A stretch of 64,000 nt of DNA from contig NZ_AULF01000015.1 in assembly GCF_000425145.1 (NCBI RefSeq), positions 51,938-115,937 of the forward strand. Direction: 5' to 3'. The stretch is from Pedobacter glucosidilyticus DSM 23534. GTDB taxonomy: Bacteria > Bacteroidota > Bacteroidia > Sphingobacteriales > Sphingobacteriaceae. The position numbers and the translations under genes were made by a program. Below the pieces are notes generated by a model that worked only from the letters and a program-made list of their open reading frames with translations, was not told the origin of the DNA and made no database searches. This document shows, one piece after another, positions 18,059 through 26,668 of the stretch; the first letter of the stretch is position 1, and every line of letters begins with the position of its first letter.

Positions 18059-19300
18059 ATGATATACCACATATTTCATTTCATTTTTAGTTTGGTTATT
18101 AAAGTTTATTTTAAAAAAATATACACACATGGACTAAAAACTATACCTCAAAATCAAGCCTTCATAATATGCAGTAACCACGGTAACTCTTTGTTAGATG
18201 CCATTTTATTAGCAGTTCTTCTACCCAGAAAAATTCATTTTCTGGCAAGAGCCGATGTTTTTAACAGTCCGATAAAGAGATGGTTCTTAAAAAGACTAAA
18301 TATGATGCCAGTTTATAGGTTGCGAGATGGGAGAGAGGCTTTAATACATAACCACGAGGTTTTTGATGCATGCGCTGCTTTGCTTAAAAAAAATGGTGCT
18401 TTACTGATTTTTCCGGAAGGAAACTGCGTAGTAGAAAAAAGATTAAGAGCATTTAAAAGCGGTATAGCAGATTTAGCTTTAAGGGATGACCTTAAAAATG
18501 TAGCAGTTTTACCTTTAGTTATTGATTATGAAGAACCCTATCTGTTGCAAACACAAGTGAGCGTAACTGCATTACCTTTGATTTTTGTGGATGATATAAA
18601 TCCAAAAGATGAATTTAAAAGTCGTAAACAGTTACTTTTAAAAAGTATTCACTCTAGTATTGCCGCTAAAATGCTGATTATTCCCAATACTGATGATGAT
18701 AGCTTTTATGAATTCATGTTCGAGCTTTCTAAACAAGATTTGGCAGATGAACCTTTTATAAATCGCTCAAAAGAGATAATTACTAATTTTGAAATACAGA
18801 AAGAAGAAAACCAAAATCTGTTTTTAGCTACCAAGAATAAAGTAGAAGAATTAAAAAATATACTTTCTGTAAATAACATCACTTTAAAAGCATTTCGTAA
18901 TCTAGATACTTTAAAAGTATCGATATTGATTTTTACGCTTCCAATGGTGCTAATGGGTTTTGTAATAAATTATTTGCCAAGTTTTGTGGTTAGGCAAATT
19001 TTGAAACGGATAAAAGATAAGCAGTTTATAAGTGCAGTAAGAATGGTTTCTGCAACTTTTATTTATGTCATTTATATGATGCTGATTGTTCTTTTGTTTG
19101 TGATGATTAATGTTGATAGCATCTACATCGGGGTTTTACTTCTAACGAGTATTTTACATTATTATTTGTCAGAAAGCTATTTTATCATGATAGGTAAATT
19201 AAAGTTAAAACTGCTAAAAGTCAAACATCCTGATGTTTACAAACGTATTGATGGGCTTAAAAACGAATTATCAAGAATACTTCACTCGGTTAAGCGCTAG
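18059..19300 (+). CDS. PlsC-like glycerolipid acyltransferase with C-terminal membrane segments
   Basis: Starting at the ATG at 18059 (MIYHIFHFIF), this 413-residue protein has an N-terminal hydrophobic anchor. An acyltransferase domain follows, with CSNHGNSLLD (catalytic His and Asp spaced five apart, not the usual four), the acceptor block FPEGNCVVEKRLRAFKSG and VLPLVIDYE. Two or more extra hydrophobic segments lie at about 290-380. The five-residue spacing is also seen in eukaryote-like glycerol-3-phosphate acyltransferases. It probably acylates glycerol phosphate or lysophosphatidate at the inner membrane. Its last 30 bases overlap the end of the convergent VOC gene. Confidence 0.87.
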   Translation: MIYHIFHFIFSLVIKVYFKKIYTHGLKTIPQNQAFIICSNHGNSLLDAILLAVLLPRKIHFLARADVFNSPIKRWFLKRLNMMPVYRLRDGREALIHNHEVFDACAALLKKNGALLIFPEGNCVVEKRLRAFKSGIADLALRDDLKNVAVLPLVIDYEEPYLLQTQVSVTALPLIFVDDINPKDEFKSRKQLLLKSIHSSIAAKMLIIPNTDDDSFYEFMFELSKQDLADEPFINRSKEIITNFEIQKEENQNLFLATKNKVEELKNILSVNNITLKAFRNLDTLKVSILIFTLPMVLMGFVINYLPSFVVRQILKRIKDKQFISAVRMVSATFIYVIYMMLIVLLFVMINVDSIYIGVLLLTSILHYYLSESYFIMIGKLKLKLLKVKHPDVYKRIDGLKNELSRILHSVKR

Positions 19301-20335
19301 AAGTTTCACCATCCAATCTGGTAAGTTCTTATGCGGATTTCTGCTTTTTAAACTTAAGAATAAACCTAGTTTTTTAATGATAGGTACTTTGTGAGTTTCT
19401 ACAAATTCGATAAGTGTAGCATCGGGGTCTTCAATATAAGAGAAATGACCAGCAGCTTTGCCCATGTCAAAGCTATCGCAGCTATCTACGGTAAAATTAA
19501 ACCCTGCAGCAGCGCATTCTGCTTTTAAGCCTTGCATCCCAATCACATCAAAACAAATATGAATAAAACCAGCATCGCCCCAAAACCTGTCTTTGTAAAT
19601 TTTAACACCTTGTTTGTCTTTTCTTTCAATAAGCTCAATTTCTGTTGCGCCTAAAAGTTTGCTAAAGCCACCAGATTTCGCTTGGCTATGTCTTAATAAA
19701 ACTCTTCTAAAAACGATGTTTCCATCGGGCAAACCGCAAAAATCTTCGAAACTGCTTGTTAAATCATAAATCACTTCATCATAACCTAATATGTCTTTAT
19801 AAAGCTTTAGAGATTGATTTAAATCAGAAACGCCAATAACTACACCTGCAACACCTCCGGTAAGCTGCTTTTTTAAGTTAAACCAATTTTTACTCTCTAT
19901 AATTTCAAAAATATTTTGGTAGGGGTCTGCTACATAAAAGTGCAATTTGCCTTCCGGCGATTTCATCAACGGACTAAGCAAATTCAGATTTTCCTTTTTA
20001 TAGAAATCGTATACTTTTTGTACATCAGGGCTTTTAATTTTTACGATTTGGATGCCTAAATCTCCCATTTTAATGGCTTCTTTAGGGTTTTGAGGCTCTC
20101 TGTTTTTAAATTGCCAAAGCTCAAAACCACCGCCACCTTGCATATTCATAGCCAAAATAGCATAGCGATTAAAAACTTGTCCACCGGTATATTTAGTCAT
20201 CAGTTTTGCTTCTGCCGTATCTTCAAAAACGGGAACATCCATACCAAAATATTTGATATACCATTTCCAAGATTCCGTAATATTCTTATAACCTATACCT
20301 ATTTGCTGTATTCCACAGATGTTTTTTTTAGTCAT
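19271..20335 (-). CDS. Two-domain VOC family protein (glyoxalase/dioxygenase superfamily)
   Basis: This 354-residue protein contains two vicinal-oxygen-chelate modules. The first (about 7-130) runs from QQIGIGYKNITESWKWY to YVADPYQNIFEIIE; the second (about 140-315) runs from GVAGVVIGVSDLNQSLKLY to YIEDPDATLIEFVE. The pattern resembles extradiol dioxygenases or hydroxyphenylpyruvate dioxygenase-like proteins, but I cannot assign a substrate, and the metal-ligand set is only partly evident (FIHICFDV, LIEFVE). It starts one base after the glycosyltransferase stop and is certainly in its operon. Its 3' end overlaps the acyltransferase gene by 30 bases. Confidence 0.8.
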   Translation of the reverse strand: MTKKNICGIQQIGIGYKNITESWKWYIKYFGMDVPVFEDTAEAKLMTKYTGGQVFNRYAILAMNMQGGGGFELWQFKNREPQNPKEAIKMGDLGIQIVKIKSPDVQKVYDFYKKENLNLLSPLMKSPEGKLHFYVADPYQNIFEIIESKNWFNLKKQLTGGVAGVVIGVSDLNQSLKLYKDILGYDEVIYDLTSSFEDFCGLPDGNIVFRRVLLRHSQAKSGGFSKLLGATEIELIERKDKQGVKIYKDRFWGDAGFIHICFDVIGMQGLKAECAAAGFNFTVDSCDSFDMGKAAGHFSYIEDPDATLIEFVETHKVPIIKKLGLFLSLKSRNPHKNLPDWMVKLLALNRVKYS

Positions 20336-20336
20336 G

Positions 20337-21050
20337 CTAGTATTTTAGTTCGCTTTCCTGATGGTTTAGCATTTTCCTATAAAAGTTTATCATCTTATCC
20401 TGATTTATCTTTAAAAAGAACATGATGAAAACGGCTAAATTGGTGATGTTAACCTTGAAATAGCTGTTATGGTCGTACTTTCTTGCAGATACGATAATAT
20501 CTTTAGGGATGATTTTAAAAGCGTACTTTTTTCTTGCTCTGATGATGATATTATAATCTTCCATAATTTTATAATGCTCATCATATCCTTTAAGCTCTTC
20601 AAAAACCTTGCTGGTTATAAATAATGATTGGTCACCGCCTCGGCACATCAGCCTATCAAAACGGGTAAAATAGGCGTTAACTTTTAAAATCTTTTTGGGC
20701 GAGTTAAATTTAAAGCGATAACACCCTATAGGGAAACCTTCGTTAATGGCTTTTTTTATATCAGCTACAAAGGTTAAAGGTGGCAAACTATCTGCATGTA
20801 AAAAATACAAAATAGAAGCTTTAGCATGTTTAGCTCCAAAATTGAGTTGTTTAGCTCTGGATTTTTGTCCGCCTTGTAAACATGTAAAACCTTCTGCTTC
20901 AATAATCTGTATGGTTTTATCTGTACTGCCGCCGTCACTTATCAATATTTCTATCTCTTGGAAATTTTCTATCTTTTTTAAGTGCTGGAGCAATGTTTGT
21001 ATGTTGTCTTCTTCATTATAAGTAGGAATAATTACGCTGACGGATATCAT
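20337..21050 (-). CDS. TIGR04283-like family 2 glycosyltransferase
   Basis: This 237-residue GT-A enzyme shows VSVIIPTYNEEDNI at the N terminus, SDGGSTDKT, FLHADSLPP (in place of the DxD motif) and GGDQSLFI with MEDYNIIIRARK. These features fit the TIGR04283 group, linked in many bacteria to radical-SAM genes for arsenosugar synthesis. No radical-SAM or ars gene is in the window, so that role is not supported by context. It heads an operon with the VOC protein and is divergent from the DUF547 lipoprotein gene. Confidence 0.85.
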   Translation of the reverse strand: MISVSVIIPTYNEEDNIQTLLQHLKKIENFQEIEILISDGGSTDKTIQIIEAEGFTCLQGGQKSRAKQLNFGAKHAKASILYFLHADSLPPLTFVADIKKAINEGFPIGCYRFKFNSPKKILKVNAYFTRFDRLMCRGGDQSLFITSKVFEELKGYDEHYKIMEDYNIIIRARKKYAFKIIPKDIIVSARKYDHNSYFKVNITNLAVFIMFFLKINQDKMINFYRKMLNHQESELKY

Positions 21051-21129
21051 AGATAAAAATTAATAAAACCAAGCTTGATATAATTACGTCTATATTAGAG
21101 ATTAAGATTTGAAAAATAAAACATTTAAG

Positions 21130-21924
21130 ATGAATATTGTTGCTCATATCATATTTGCTCTTGTTTTTACTTTAGGATTAGCTTCTTGTGGAGTAAAAAA
21201 AGCCAATTATTTACAAAATAAAGTTACAAGCACTTCTTATAATAAGCTTTCAGAAGAAATGCTGATGAAACTTAAAGAAGGTAAATCTGTAAAAGATATT
21301 CAGGAAAAATTGGCTAGCATAAAAATGGAAGATTTAACCAAAAGTTTAGTTAACGATAACCAACGTATGGCTTTTTGGATAAATATTTATAATGCTTATA
21401 TCATAGCTATTTTAAAAGAGCAGCCAAACAAGTTTATAGACAGGGCTAGCTTTTTTACAACTAAACAAATTAGAATTGCAGAACATGATTTTAGTTTTGA
21501 TGATATCGAAAATGGCATCATCAGGAAATCGCAATTTAAGTTTGGTTTAGGTTATATTCGTAAGGTATTTCCTCCTAAAACAGAGCGTAAGTTAAGGGTT
21601 TCAGAAAGAGATTATCGTATACATTTTGCATTAAATTGTGGCGCAAAAAGTTGTCCGCCAGTAAGAATTTATAAGGCTGAAGCATTAGAAAAGCAGTTAC
21701 AAGAGGCAACAAAGTCTTATCTAACTGAGGTAGTCAAGTATCAATCTTCTGAAAATAAAGTTATGGTAAGTCCATTGATGAGTTGGTTTAGAGGCGATTT
21801 TGGTGGTAAGAAAGGTGTTTTAAAGATATTAAAAGATTTTAAGCTCATCCCACAGGATAAAAAACCTCAAATAGATTATGCTGATTACAGTTGGGAATTA
21901 GACATTAACAATTATGCAGAATAA
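21130..21924 (+). CDS. DUF547 lipoprotein
   Basis: With the ATG at 21130 the protein has 264 residues and a lipoprotein signal (FTLGLASCG, lipid-anchored Cys near residue 20); a TTG at 21109 would add seven residues. The DUF547 domain (about 60-225) shows AFWINIYNAYIIAIL, FSFDDIENGIIR, HFALNCGAKSCPPVRIY and SWFRGDFGG. The paired conserved Cys and the Asn-Tyr-Asn block define this family of unknown function, which resembles a transglutaminase-like fold. Anchored in the envelope, it may act on glycans or proteins. It is divergent from the glycosyltransferase with about 80 bases between. Confidence 0.85.
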   Translation: MNIVAHIIFALVFTLGLASCGVKKANYLQNKVTSTSYNKLSEEMLMKLKEGKSVKDIQEKLASIKMEDLTKSLVNDNQRMAFWINIYNAYIIAILKEQPNKFIDRASFFTTKQIRIAEHDFSFDDIENGIIRKSQFKFGLGYIRKVFPPKTERKLRVSERDYRIHFALNCGAKSCPPVRIYKAEALEKQLQEATKSYLTEVVKYQSSENKVMVSPLMSWFRGDFGGKKGVLKILKDFKLIPQDKKPQIDYADYSWELDINNYAE

Positions 21925-21927
21925 TGA

Positions 21928-21958
21928 TTTGATATTTAATTTTTTAGCCTTACATTTG
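21928..21958 (+). promoter_or_regulatory. rpsO promoter
   Basis: TTTG (21928-21931), 19 bases and TACATTTG (21951-21958) match the Bacteroidota consensus of -33 TTTG and -7 TAnnTTTG. It starts 4 bases after the DUF547 stop and leaves a leader of about 40 bases before rpsO. Confidence 0.7.
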
Positions 21959-22002
21959 CAGGCAATTAATTAAATTTTTTACGCTTTAATATTATTCAGG
22001 TA

Positions 22003-22287
22003 ATGTATTTAAGTACAGAGAAGAAGAAAGAAATCTTCAAACAACACGGTGAAGTAGAAACCAACACTGGTTCTGCTGAAGGTCAAATTGCGTTATTCAC
22101 TTACAGAATTGCGCATTTAACTGGTCACTTAAAGAAAAACAAAAAAGATTACTCTACCCAGTTAGCACTTCAAAAACTGGTTGGTAAGAGAAGAGCTTTA
22201 TTAGCATATCTTTTCAAAAAAGATATCAACAGATATAGAGCTATCATCAAATCATTAGGATTAAGAGATATTATTAAATCTATATAA
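22003..22287 (+). CDS. rpsO: 30S ribosomal protein S15
   Basis: S15 binds 16S rRNA helices 20-22 early in 30S assembly and touches 23S rRNA in the 70S ribosome. The 94-residue sequence is full length and carries the family pattern: EIFKQHGEVETNTGSAEGQIALFTYRI, HLKKNKKDYS, LVGKRRALLAYL and the end RYRAIIKSLGLR. The start is supported by the promoter 45 bases upstream. Unlike in many bacteria, pnp does not follow; a terminator comes 21 bases after the stop. Confidence 0.98.
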   Translation: MYLSTEKKKEIFKQHGEVETNTGSAEGQIALFTYRIAHLTGHLKKNKKDYSTQLALQKLVGKRRALLAYLFKKDINRYRAIIKSLGLRDIIKSI

Positions 22288-22307
22288 TTCTTAGAGAGCT
22301 AAAATCT

Positions 22308-22342
22308 AAAAAGCCGCTTCGAGATAATCGAAGCGGCTTTTT
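22308..22342. terminator. Bidirectional terminator between rpsO and the alcohol dehydrogenase
   Basis: AAAAAGCCGCTTCGA and TCGAAGCGGCTTTTT form a perfect 15-bp stem with a GATAA loop, between convergent genes, with T runs in both directions. Confidence 0.92.
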
Positions 22343-22362
22343 CATGCAACAACAATCAAAAC

Positions 22363-23526
22363 TTAGAACATTTCATCTACAATATCTTGATGGTCTTTTG
22401 ATGTTAGGGCGTAAACCATTCCGCTTACCTTGTTTTGAGCTAGGTTATTTAAGATGTTTTGCTTTTCTTGAATATTTATACCCACTTCTGTTAAGCTAAC
22501 TGGCGAATTTATTTCTTTAAAGAAAGCTTCTAAAGCTGTAATAAAATCTAAACCTAGTACTTCATCATCAATAGAAGTAAACTCAAAAATATGTTTAGCT
22601 AAAAAGGCAAGTTTATCTTTAATTTTTGGTAGTTGAATTTTTAGCCAAGCAGGATAAACTATAGATAAACCAGCACCATGTGGAATATCATAAAGCACAC
22701 TTAGGGTATGTTCTATATTGTGTACGCCCCAGTCGCCCGGGCTTTTGCCTGCTCTAAGTGTTCCGTTTAAAGCATTGGTAGCCAACCACATAATTTGTGC
22801 TCTAGTATCATAATCTTGTGGTTGTTGCATCACTTTACGACCATAGCTTATGGCTAGCTTGATAATATCAGCGGTATAATGGTCTGTTAAAGGAGCATTT
22901 CCTTTTCCGAAAAACTGCTCTAAAGCATGTGCTATTAAATCAACAACACCATAAGCTGTATAATGAAGCGGTACAGAGGTGGTTAATGCTGGATCTAAAA
23001 ATGATACTTTAGGATAAAGCAAATCGTTAAGAATAGCCGTTTTAATACCATTTTCACTATCCTGTAAAACGCTTGCATTATTCATCTCTGAACCTGTTGC
23101 TGCTAGCGTTAGTATAGATATGATAGGCAAGGCTTTCGTTGGTGTTGGGACTTTTCTTAAATAAAAATCCCAGACAGAGTGCTCAACATAAAAACCTGCA
23201 GCTACGGCTTTTGCAGTATCTATCACAGATCCACCGCCTAAAGCAATAATCATATCTACTTGTTTCTCTTTAGCTAGTTTTACAGCAGCATCAGCATCTT
23301 GAAAAGTTGGATTAGATTGTATTCCCTCGTAGGTATAATGCTCTAACCCACAAATATTCATCAAAGAAACCACACGAGCATAAACACCGTTTTGCTTAAC
23401 AGAACCTTTTCCTATGATGATGAGTGCTTTTTTACCATAAGGCGAAATTTCCTGACAAATATCATCCACAACATCTTTTCCGAAAAGGATTTTGGTAGGA
23501 TTATAATGTATGAAGTTTTCCATCAT
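22363..23526 (-). CDS. Iron-containing alcohol dehydrogenase (YqhD/BdhA type)
   Basis: This 387-residue type III alcohol dehydrogenase has a nucleotide-binding N-terminal half (IIALGGGSVIDTAKAVAAG) and an all-helical metal domain. The iron ligands are visible: Asp and His in VVDLIAHALEQF, His in NIEHTLSVLYDI and His in PHGAGLSIVYPAW. The length and opening (FIHYNPTKILFGKD) match NAD(P)H-dependent aldehyde reductases or butanol dehydrogenases, which mainly reduce toxic aldehydes. The second Met of MMENF could equally be the start. It is divergent from the MFS gene at 23668. Confidence 0.93.
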   Translation of the reverse strand: MMENFIHYNPTKILFGKDVVDDICQEISPYGKKALIIIGKGSVKQNGVYARVVSLMNICGLEHYTYEGIQSNPTFQDADAAVKLAKEKQVDMIIALGGGSVIDTAKAVAAGFYVEHSVWDFYLRKVPTPTKALPIISILTLAATGSEMNNASVLQDSENGIKTAILNDLLYPKVSFLDPALTTSVPLHYTAYGVVDLIAHALEQFFGKGNAPLTDHYTADIIKLAISYGRKVMQQPQDYDTRAQIMWLATNALNGTLRAGKSPGDWGVHNIEHTLSVLYDIPHGAGLSIVYPAWLKIQLPKIKDKLAFLAKHIFEFTSIDDEVLGLDFITALEAFFKEINSPVSLTEVGINIQEKQNILNNLAQNKVSGMVYALTSKDHQDIVDEMF

Positions 23527-23667
23527 CCTAATAACTAAAAAGGGATAAAAATGTTTAGGTCTTTTATGTTTTTGTTAAACAAAATAAGAATGAATTCTTT
23601 TTAAAGCTCTTATTTACTTTTATAATAAGATGTAAATCTTATTTTTGCCGCTCACTTTCAGCTTTTT

Positions 23668-24888
23668 ATGAATCCTTCGAATAATAAAAACGTAACCTTA
23701 TTAATCACTGTAGCCGCACTAGGCTATTTTGTTGATATTTATGATTTGGTATTATTTTCTGTGATTAGGGTGGCGAGTTTAAAATCTATAGGTGTTGCTC
23801 AAGAAGACCTACTTTCTGTAGGCGTTACCTTAATTAATGCCCAAATGATAGGCATGTTGCTAGGTGGAATTTTGTGGGGTATTTGGGGCGATAAAAAAGG
23901 CAGATTACAAGTTCTATTTGGCTCTATTTTGATGTATTCTTTAGCAAATATTGCCAATGCCTTTGTTACTGATGTGCCTACTTATGCCTTTATTAGATTT
24001 GTTGCTGGTATTGGTTTAGCAGGAGAATTAGGTGCAGGCATAACCTTGGTTGCGGAAAGCATGAGTAAAGAAAAAAGAGGATATGGTACCATGCTGGTTG
24101 CGGCTATAGGTTTGCTAGGGGCGGTTGCTGCTGGCTTGGTTGGTGATAAATTTACTTGGCAAACAGCATATCTTATTGGTGGTGGTATGGGGCTTTTACT
24201 ATTGGTATTACGCTTAGGCGTGATGGAATCAAATATTTATAACAAAATTCAACATAAAAATGTAAGTAAAGGCAATTTTTTAATGTTATTTACCAGTTGG
24301 CCTCGTTTCAAAAAATATATCAATTGTACTTTAATTGCTTTACCAACATGGTTTGTAGTGGGTATATTGGTAACATTTGCACCAGAATTTGGTATTGCGA
24401 TGGGTGCTACGGAACCCTTAAGTGCCGGAAAAGGGATTATATTCACCTATTTAGGTATATCGGCAGGAGATATATTGAGTGGTGTTTTAAGTCAGTATTT
24501 TAAAACGCGTAAAAAAGTAGTATTTGTATTTTTGATAGCAACTTTAGCCAGTATCTTGATATATCTGTTCTCTAAAGGTATTAATGCTTCAACGTATCAT
24601 CTTATTTGCTTTCTTTTAGGTATTTCTACTGGGTTTTGGGTTATCTTTGTAACCATTGCTGCCGAACAATTTGGTACAAATTTAAGAGCAACAGTAACCA
24701 CAACAGTTCCTAATTTTATAAGAGGTTCTTTAGTTTTAGTAACATTTAGTTTCGAGTATTTGAAGAATCAGGTAGGTATTATCAACTCGGGTTTAATTGT
24801 GGGAGTTATAACTCTAATTATTGCATTTATTGCAGTTTATAACCTCGAGGAAACCTATGGCAAAGATTTAGATTATGTAGAAGAATAG
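23668..24888 (+). CDS. MFS transporter, paralogue of the one at 1336
   Basis: This 406-residue major facilitator has about 12 membrane segments and the A motif GDKKGRLQVLFGS after TM2. It shares nearly all signature blocks with the product of 1336-2568 (ALGYFVDIYDL, FGLAGELGAGITLVAE-type block, EQFGTN-RATVTTTVPN). The conserved Asp pair in the first helix suggests proton-coupled transport of a sugar or organic acid. A TATTTTTG -7-like box lies at 23640-23647. The ClC gene starts one base after its stop, so MFS, ClC, hemF and the flavin-type gene probably form one operon. Confidence 0.9.
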   Translation: MNPSNNKNVTLLITVAALGYFVDIYDLVLFSVIRVASLKSIGVAQEDLLSVGVTLINAQMIGMLLGGILWGIWGDKKGRLQVLFGSILMYSLANIANAFVTDVPTYAFIRFVAGIGLAGELGAGITLVAESMSKEKRGYGTMLVAAIGLLGAVAAGLVGDKFTWQTAYLIGGGMGLLLLVLRLGVMESNIYNKIQHKNVSKGNFLMLFTSWPRFKKYINCTLIALPTWFVVGILVTFAPEFGIAMGATEPLSAGKGIIFTYLGISAGDILSGVLSQYFKTRKKVVFVFLIATLASILIYLFSKGINASTYHLICFLLGISTGFWVIFVTIAAEQFGTNLRATVTTTVPNFIRGSLVLVTFSFEYLKNQVGIINSGLIVGVITLIIAFIAVYNLEETYGKDLDYVEE

Positions 24889-24889
24889 T

Positions 24890-26668
24890 ATGAAGTTTTG
24901 GAACCAGCATAAATTTATTATCAGATTAATTCACCATCGTCTTACCAGAAATCAGTTTTTGATTTTATCTGGCGTATTGGTTGGCTTATCTGCCGGAACC
25001 GCAGCTATACTTTTAAAGTCTATGGTTCATTATATACATGTATTAATTAATAGCCAGCTAAAAGTATTTCATTATCCATATCTTAATCTTTTTTTGCCCT
25101 TAACAGGTATATTGATTACCGTTTGGGTAATACGTAAATTTTTGAAAGGAAAAGATGGGAGAGGTGTAGCCAATATTCTGTTAGATATAGCGCAAAGGTC
25201 TGGCGTTATACCTAAGTTTAAGATGTACAGCCAAGTTATTACAAGCGCTATAACCGTTGGTTTTGGTGGTTCATCAGGCTTAGAAGGGCCAATTGCAGTT
25301 ACTGGTGCTGCTATAGGATCTAATTATGCCAGAACGTATAGATTAACTTACCGCGAGCGCATTTTATTATTGGCCTGCGGCGCAGCTGCAGGTATAGCGG
25401 CAGTTTTTAATGCCCCAATTACAGGTTTAATGTTTGCTATAGAAGTAATTTTAGTTGGTGTAGTTTTCTCTGATTTTATCCCCCTAATTATCTCTGCCGT
25501 TTCTGGTGCTTTAATCTCTAAAATCATTTTAAATGATGATATCCTTTTCGAATTTAGGAGCTTAAAAGAGTTTGACCATAGTAATGTACCGTATTACATC
25601 CTGTTAGGTGTATTTAGTGGTTTGGTGGCTGTTTATTATTCTCGGGTATCTAGAAAAATAGAATACTTTTTTCATCATCAACTAAAATGGAGTCCTTACA
25701 ATAAAGCTATTTTAGGAGGCTTAATCATTGCTTTATTATGTTTTATTTTTCCGCCATTATTCGGGGAAGGTTATGGAGCTGTAAAATTCTTGGCTTCAAA
25801 TAATCCAGAAGGTTTGCTACAGGGTACTTTTTTTAACATCCCTACAGAAAACAGCTGGATGATAATCCTTTTTACGGGATTAATTTTTCTTACAAAGGTT
25901 TTGGCAACCAGTTTTACCTTAGCAAGCGGTGGTAGCGGAGGTAATTTTGCTCCTTCTTTATTTACTGGTGCCTTTATGGGCTTCTTTTTTGCTTCACTGT
26001 TTAATAAAATGGGTATCCATACCTTACCAGTAAATAATTTTACCTTAGTAGGGATGTGTGGTGTATTAAGTGGCGTAATGTATGCCCCTTTAACAGGGAT
26101 ATTTTTGATAGCTGAAATTACGGGTGGTTATGAGTTAATGATTCCTTTGATGTTAGTTGCTACCTCTGCTTACGTTATTGCTAAGGTTTTTGAGCCTCAT
26201 TCTATGGATGTTAAAGACTTAATAGAGGATAAGAAAATATTTACCGAAAATTACGATGAGAATATCCTGGGTTTGATAAAAATTCATGAGATATTAGAAA
26301 CAGAATATGATGAAATTTCTACAGATAGTAAATTGATAGATTTATTAGCTGTATTTAAAAATTCTGACCATCAATTGATTATTTGTAAGGATAAACATCA
26401 GAAATTTGCAGGCTTTATATGGTTTGATAAAGTTAAAAAGGTTTTATTAGATACCGATTTGCAAAATAAGCTAACTGTTGAGGAGCTTGTTAGTAAAACA
26501 TCTGTTAAACTAAACATAGAAGATAATATCTCAGAAATGGTTGATTATTTTGATAAAACTGATATGGTTTATCTTCCTGTTTTTGATAAAGAAGTTTTTA
26601 TAGGCGTAATTTCTAAAACCAAATTACTTGCTGCATATAGGAATAAATTAAGGTTAACACTAAGCTGA
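24890..26668 (+). CDS. ClC-type chloride channel/antiporter with CBS domains
   Basis: This 592-residue protein has a ClC membrane core (about 25-440) and a C-terminal pair of CBS-like domains (about 455-590). Two anion-selectivity motifs are clear: GLEGP (GxEGP, with the gating Glu) and GGNFAPSLFTG (GxFxP). The first motif, normally GSGIP, reads GRGVA here, within a GKDGRGVANILL block. This weakens the prediction of chloride selectivity, since the motif Ser binds the central anion. It may move chloride, fluoride or another anion across the inner membrane in exchange for protons. Its stop overlaps the hemF start (TGATG). Confidence 0.9.
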   Translation: MKFWNQHKFIIRLIHHRLTRNQFLILSGVLVGLSAGTAAILLKSMVHYIHVLINSQLKVFHYPYLNLFLPLTGILITVWVIRKFLKGKDGRGVANILLDIAQRSGVIPKFKMYSQVITSAITVGFGGSSGLEGPIAVTGAAIGSNYARTYRLTYRERILLLACGAAAGIAAVFNAPITGLMFAIEVILVGVVFSDFIPLIISAVSGALISKIILNDDILFEFRSLKEFDHSNVPYYILLGVFSGLVAVYYSRVSRKIEYFFHHQLKWSPYNKAILGGLIIALLCFIFPPLFGEGYGAVKFLASNNPEGLLQGTFFNIPTENSWMIILFTGLIFLTKVLATSFTLASGGSGGNFAPSLFTGAFMGFFFASLFNKMGIHTLPVNNFTLVGMCGVLSGVMYAPLTGIFLIAEITGGYELMIPLMLVATSAYVIAKVFEPHSMDVKDLIEDKKIFTENYDENILGLIKIHEILETEYDEISTDSKLIDLLAVFKNSDHQLIICKDKHQKFAGFIWFDKVKKVLLDTDLQNKLTVEELVSKTSVKLNIEDNISEMVDYFDKTDMVYLPVFDKEVFIGVISKTKLLAAYRNKLRLTLS

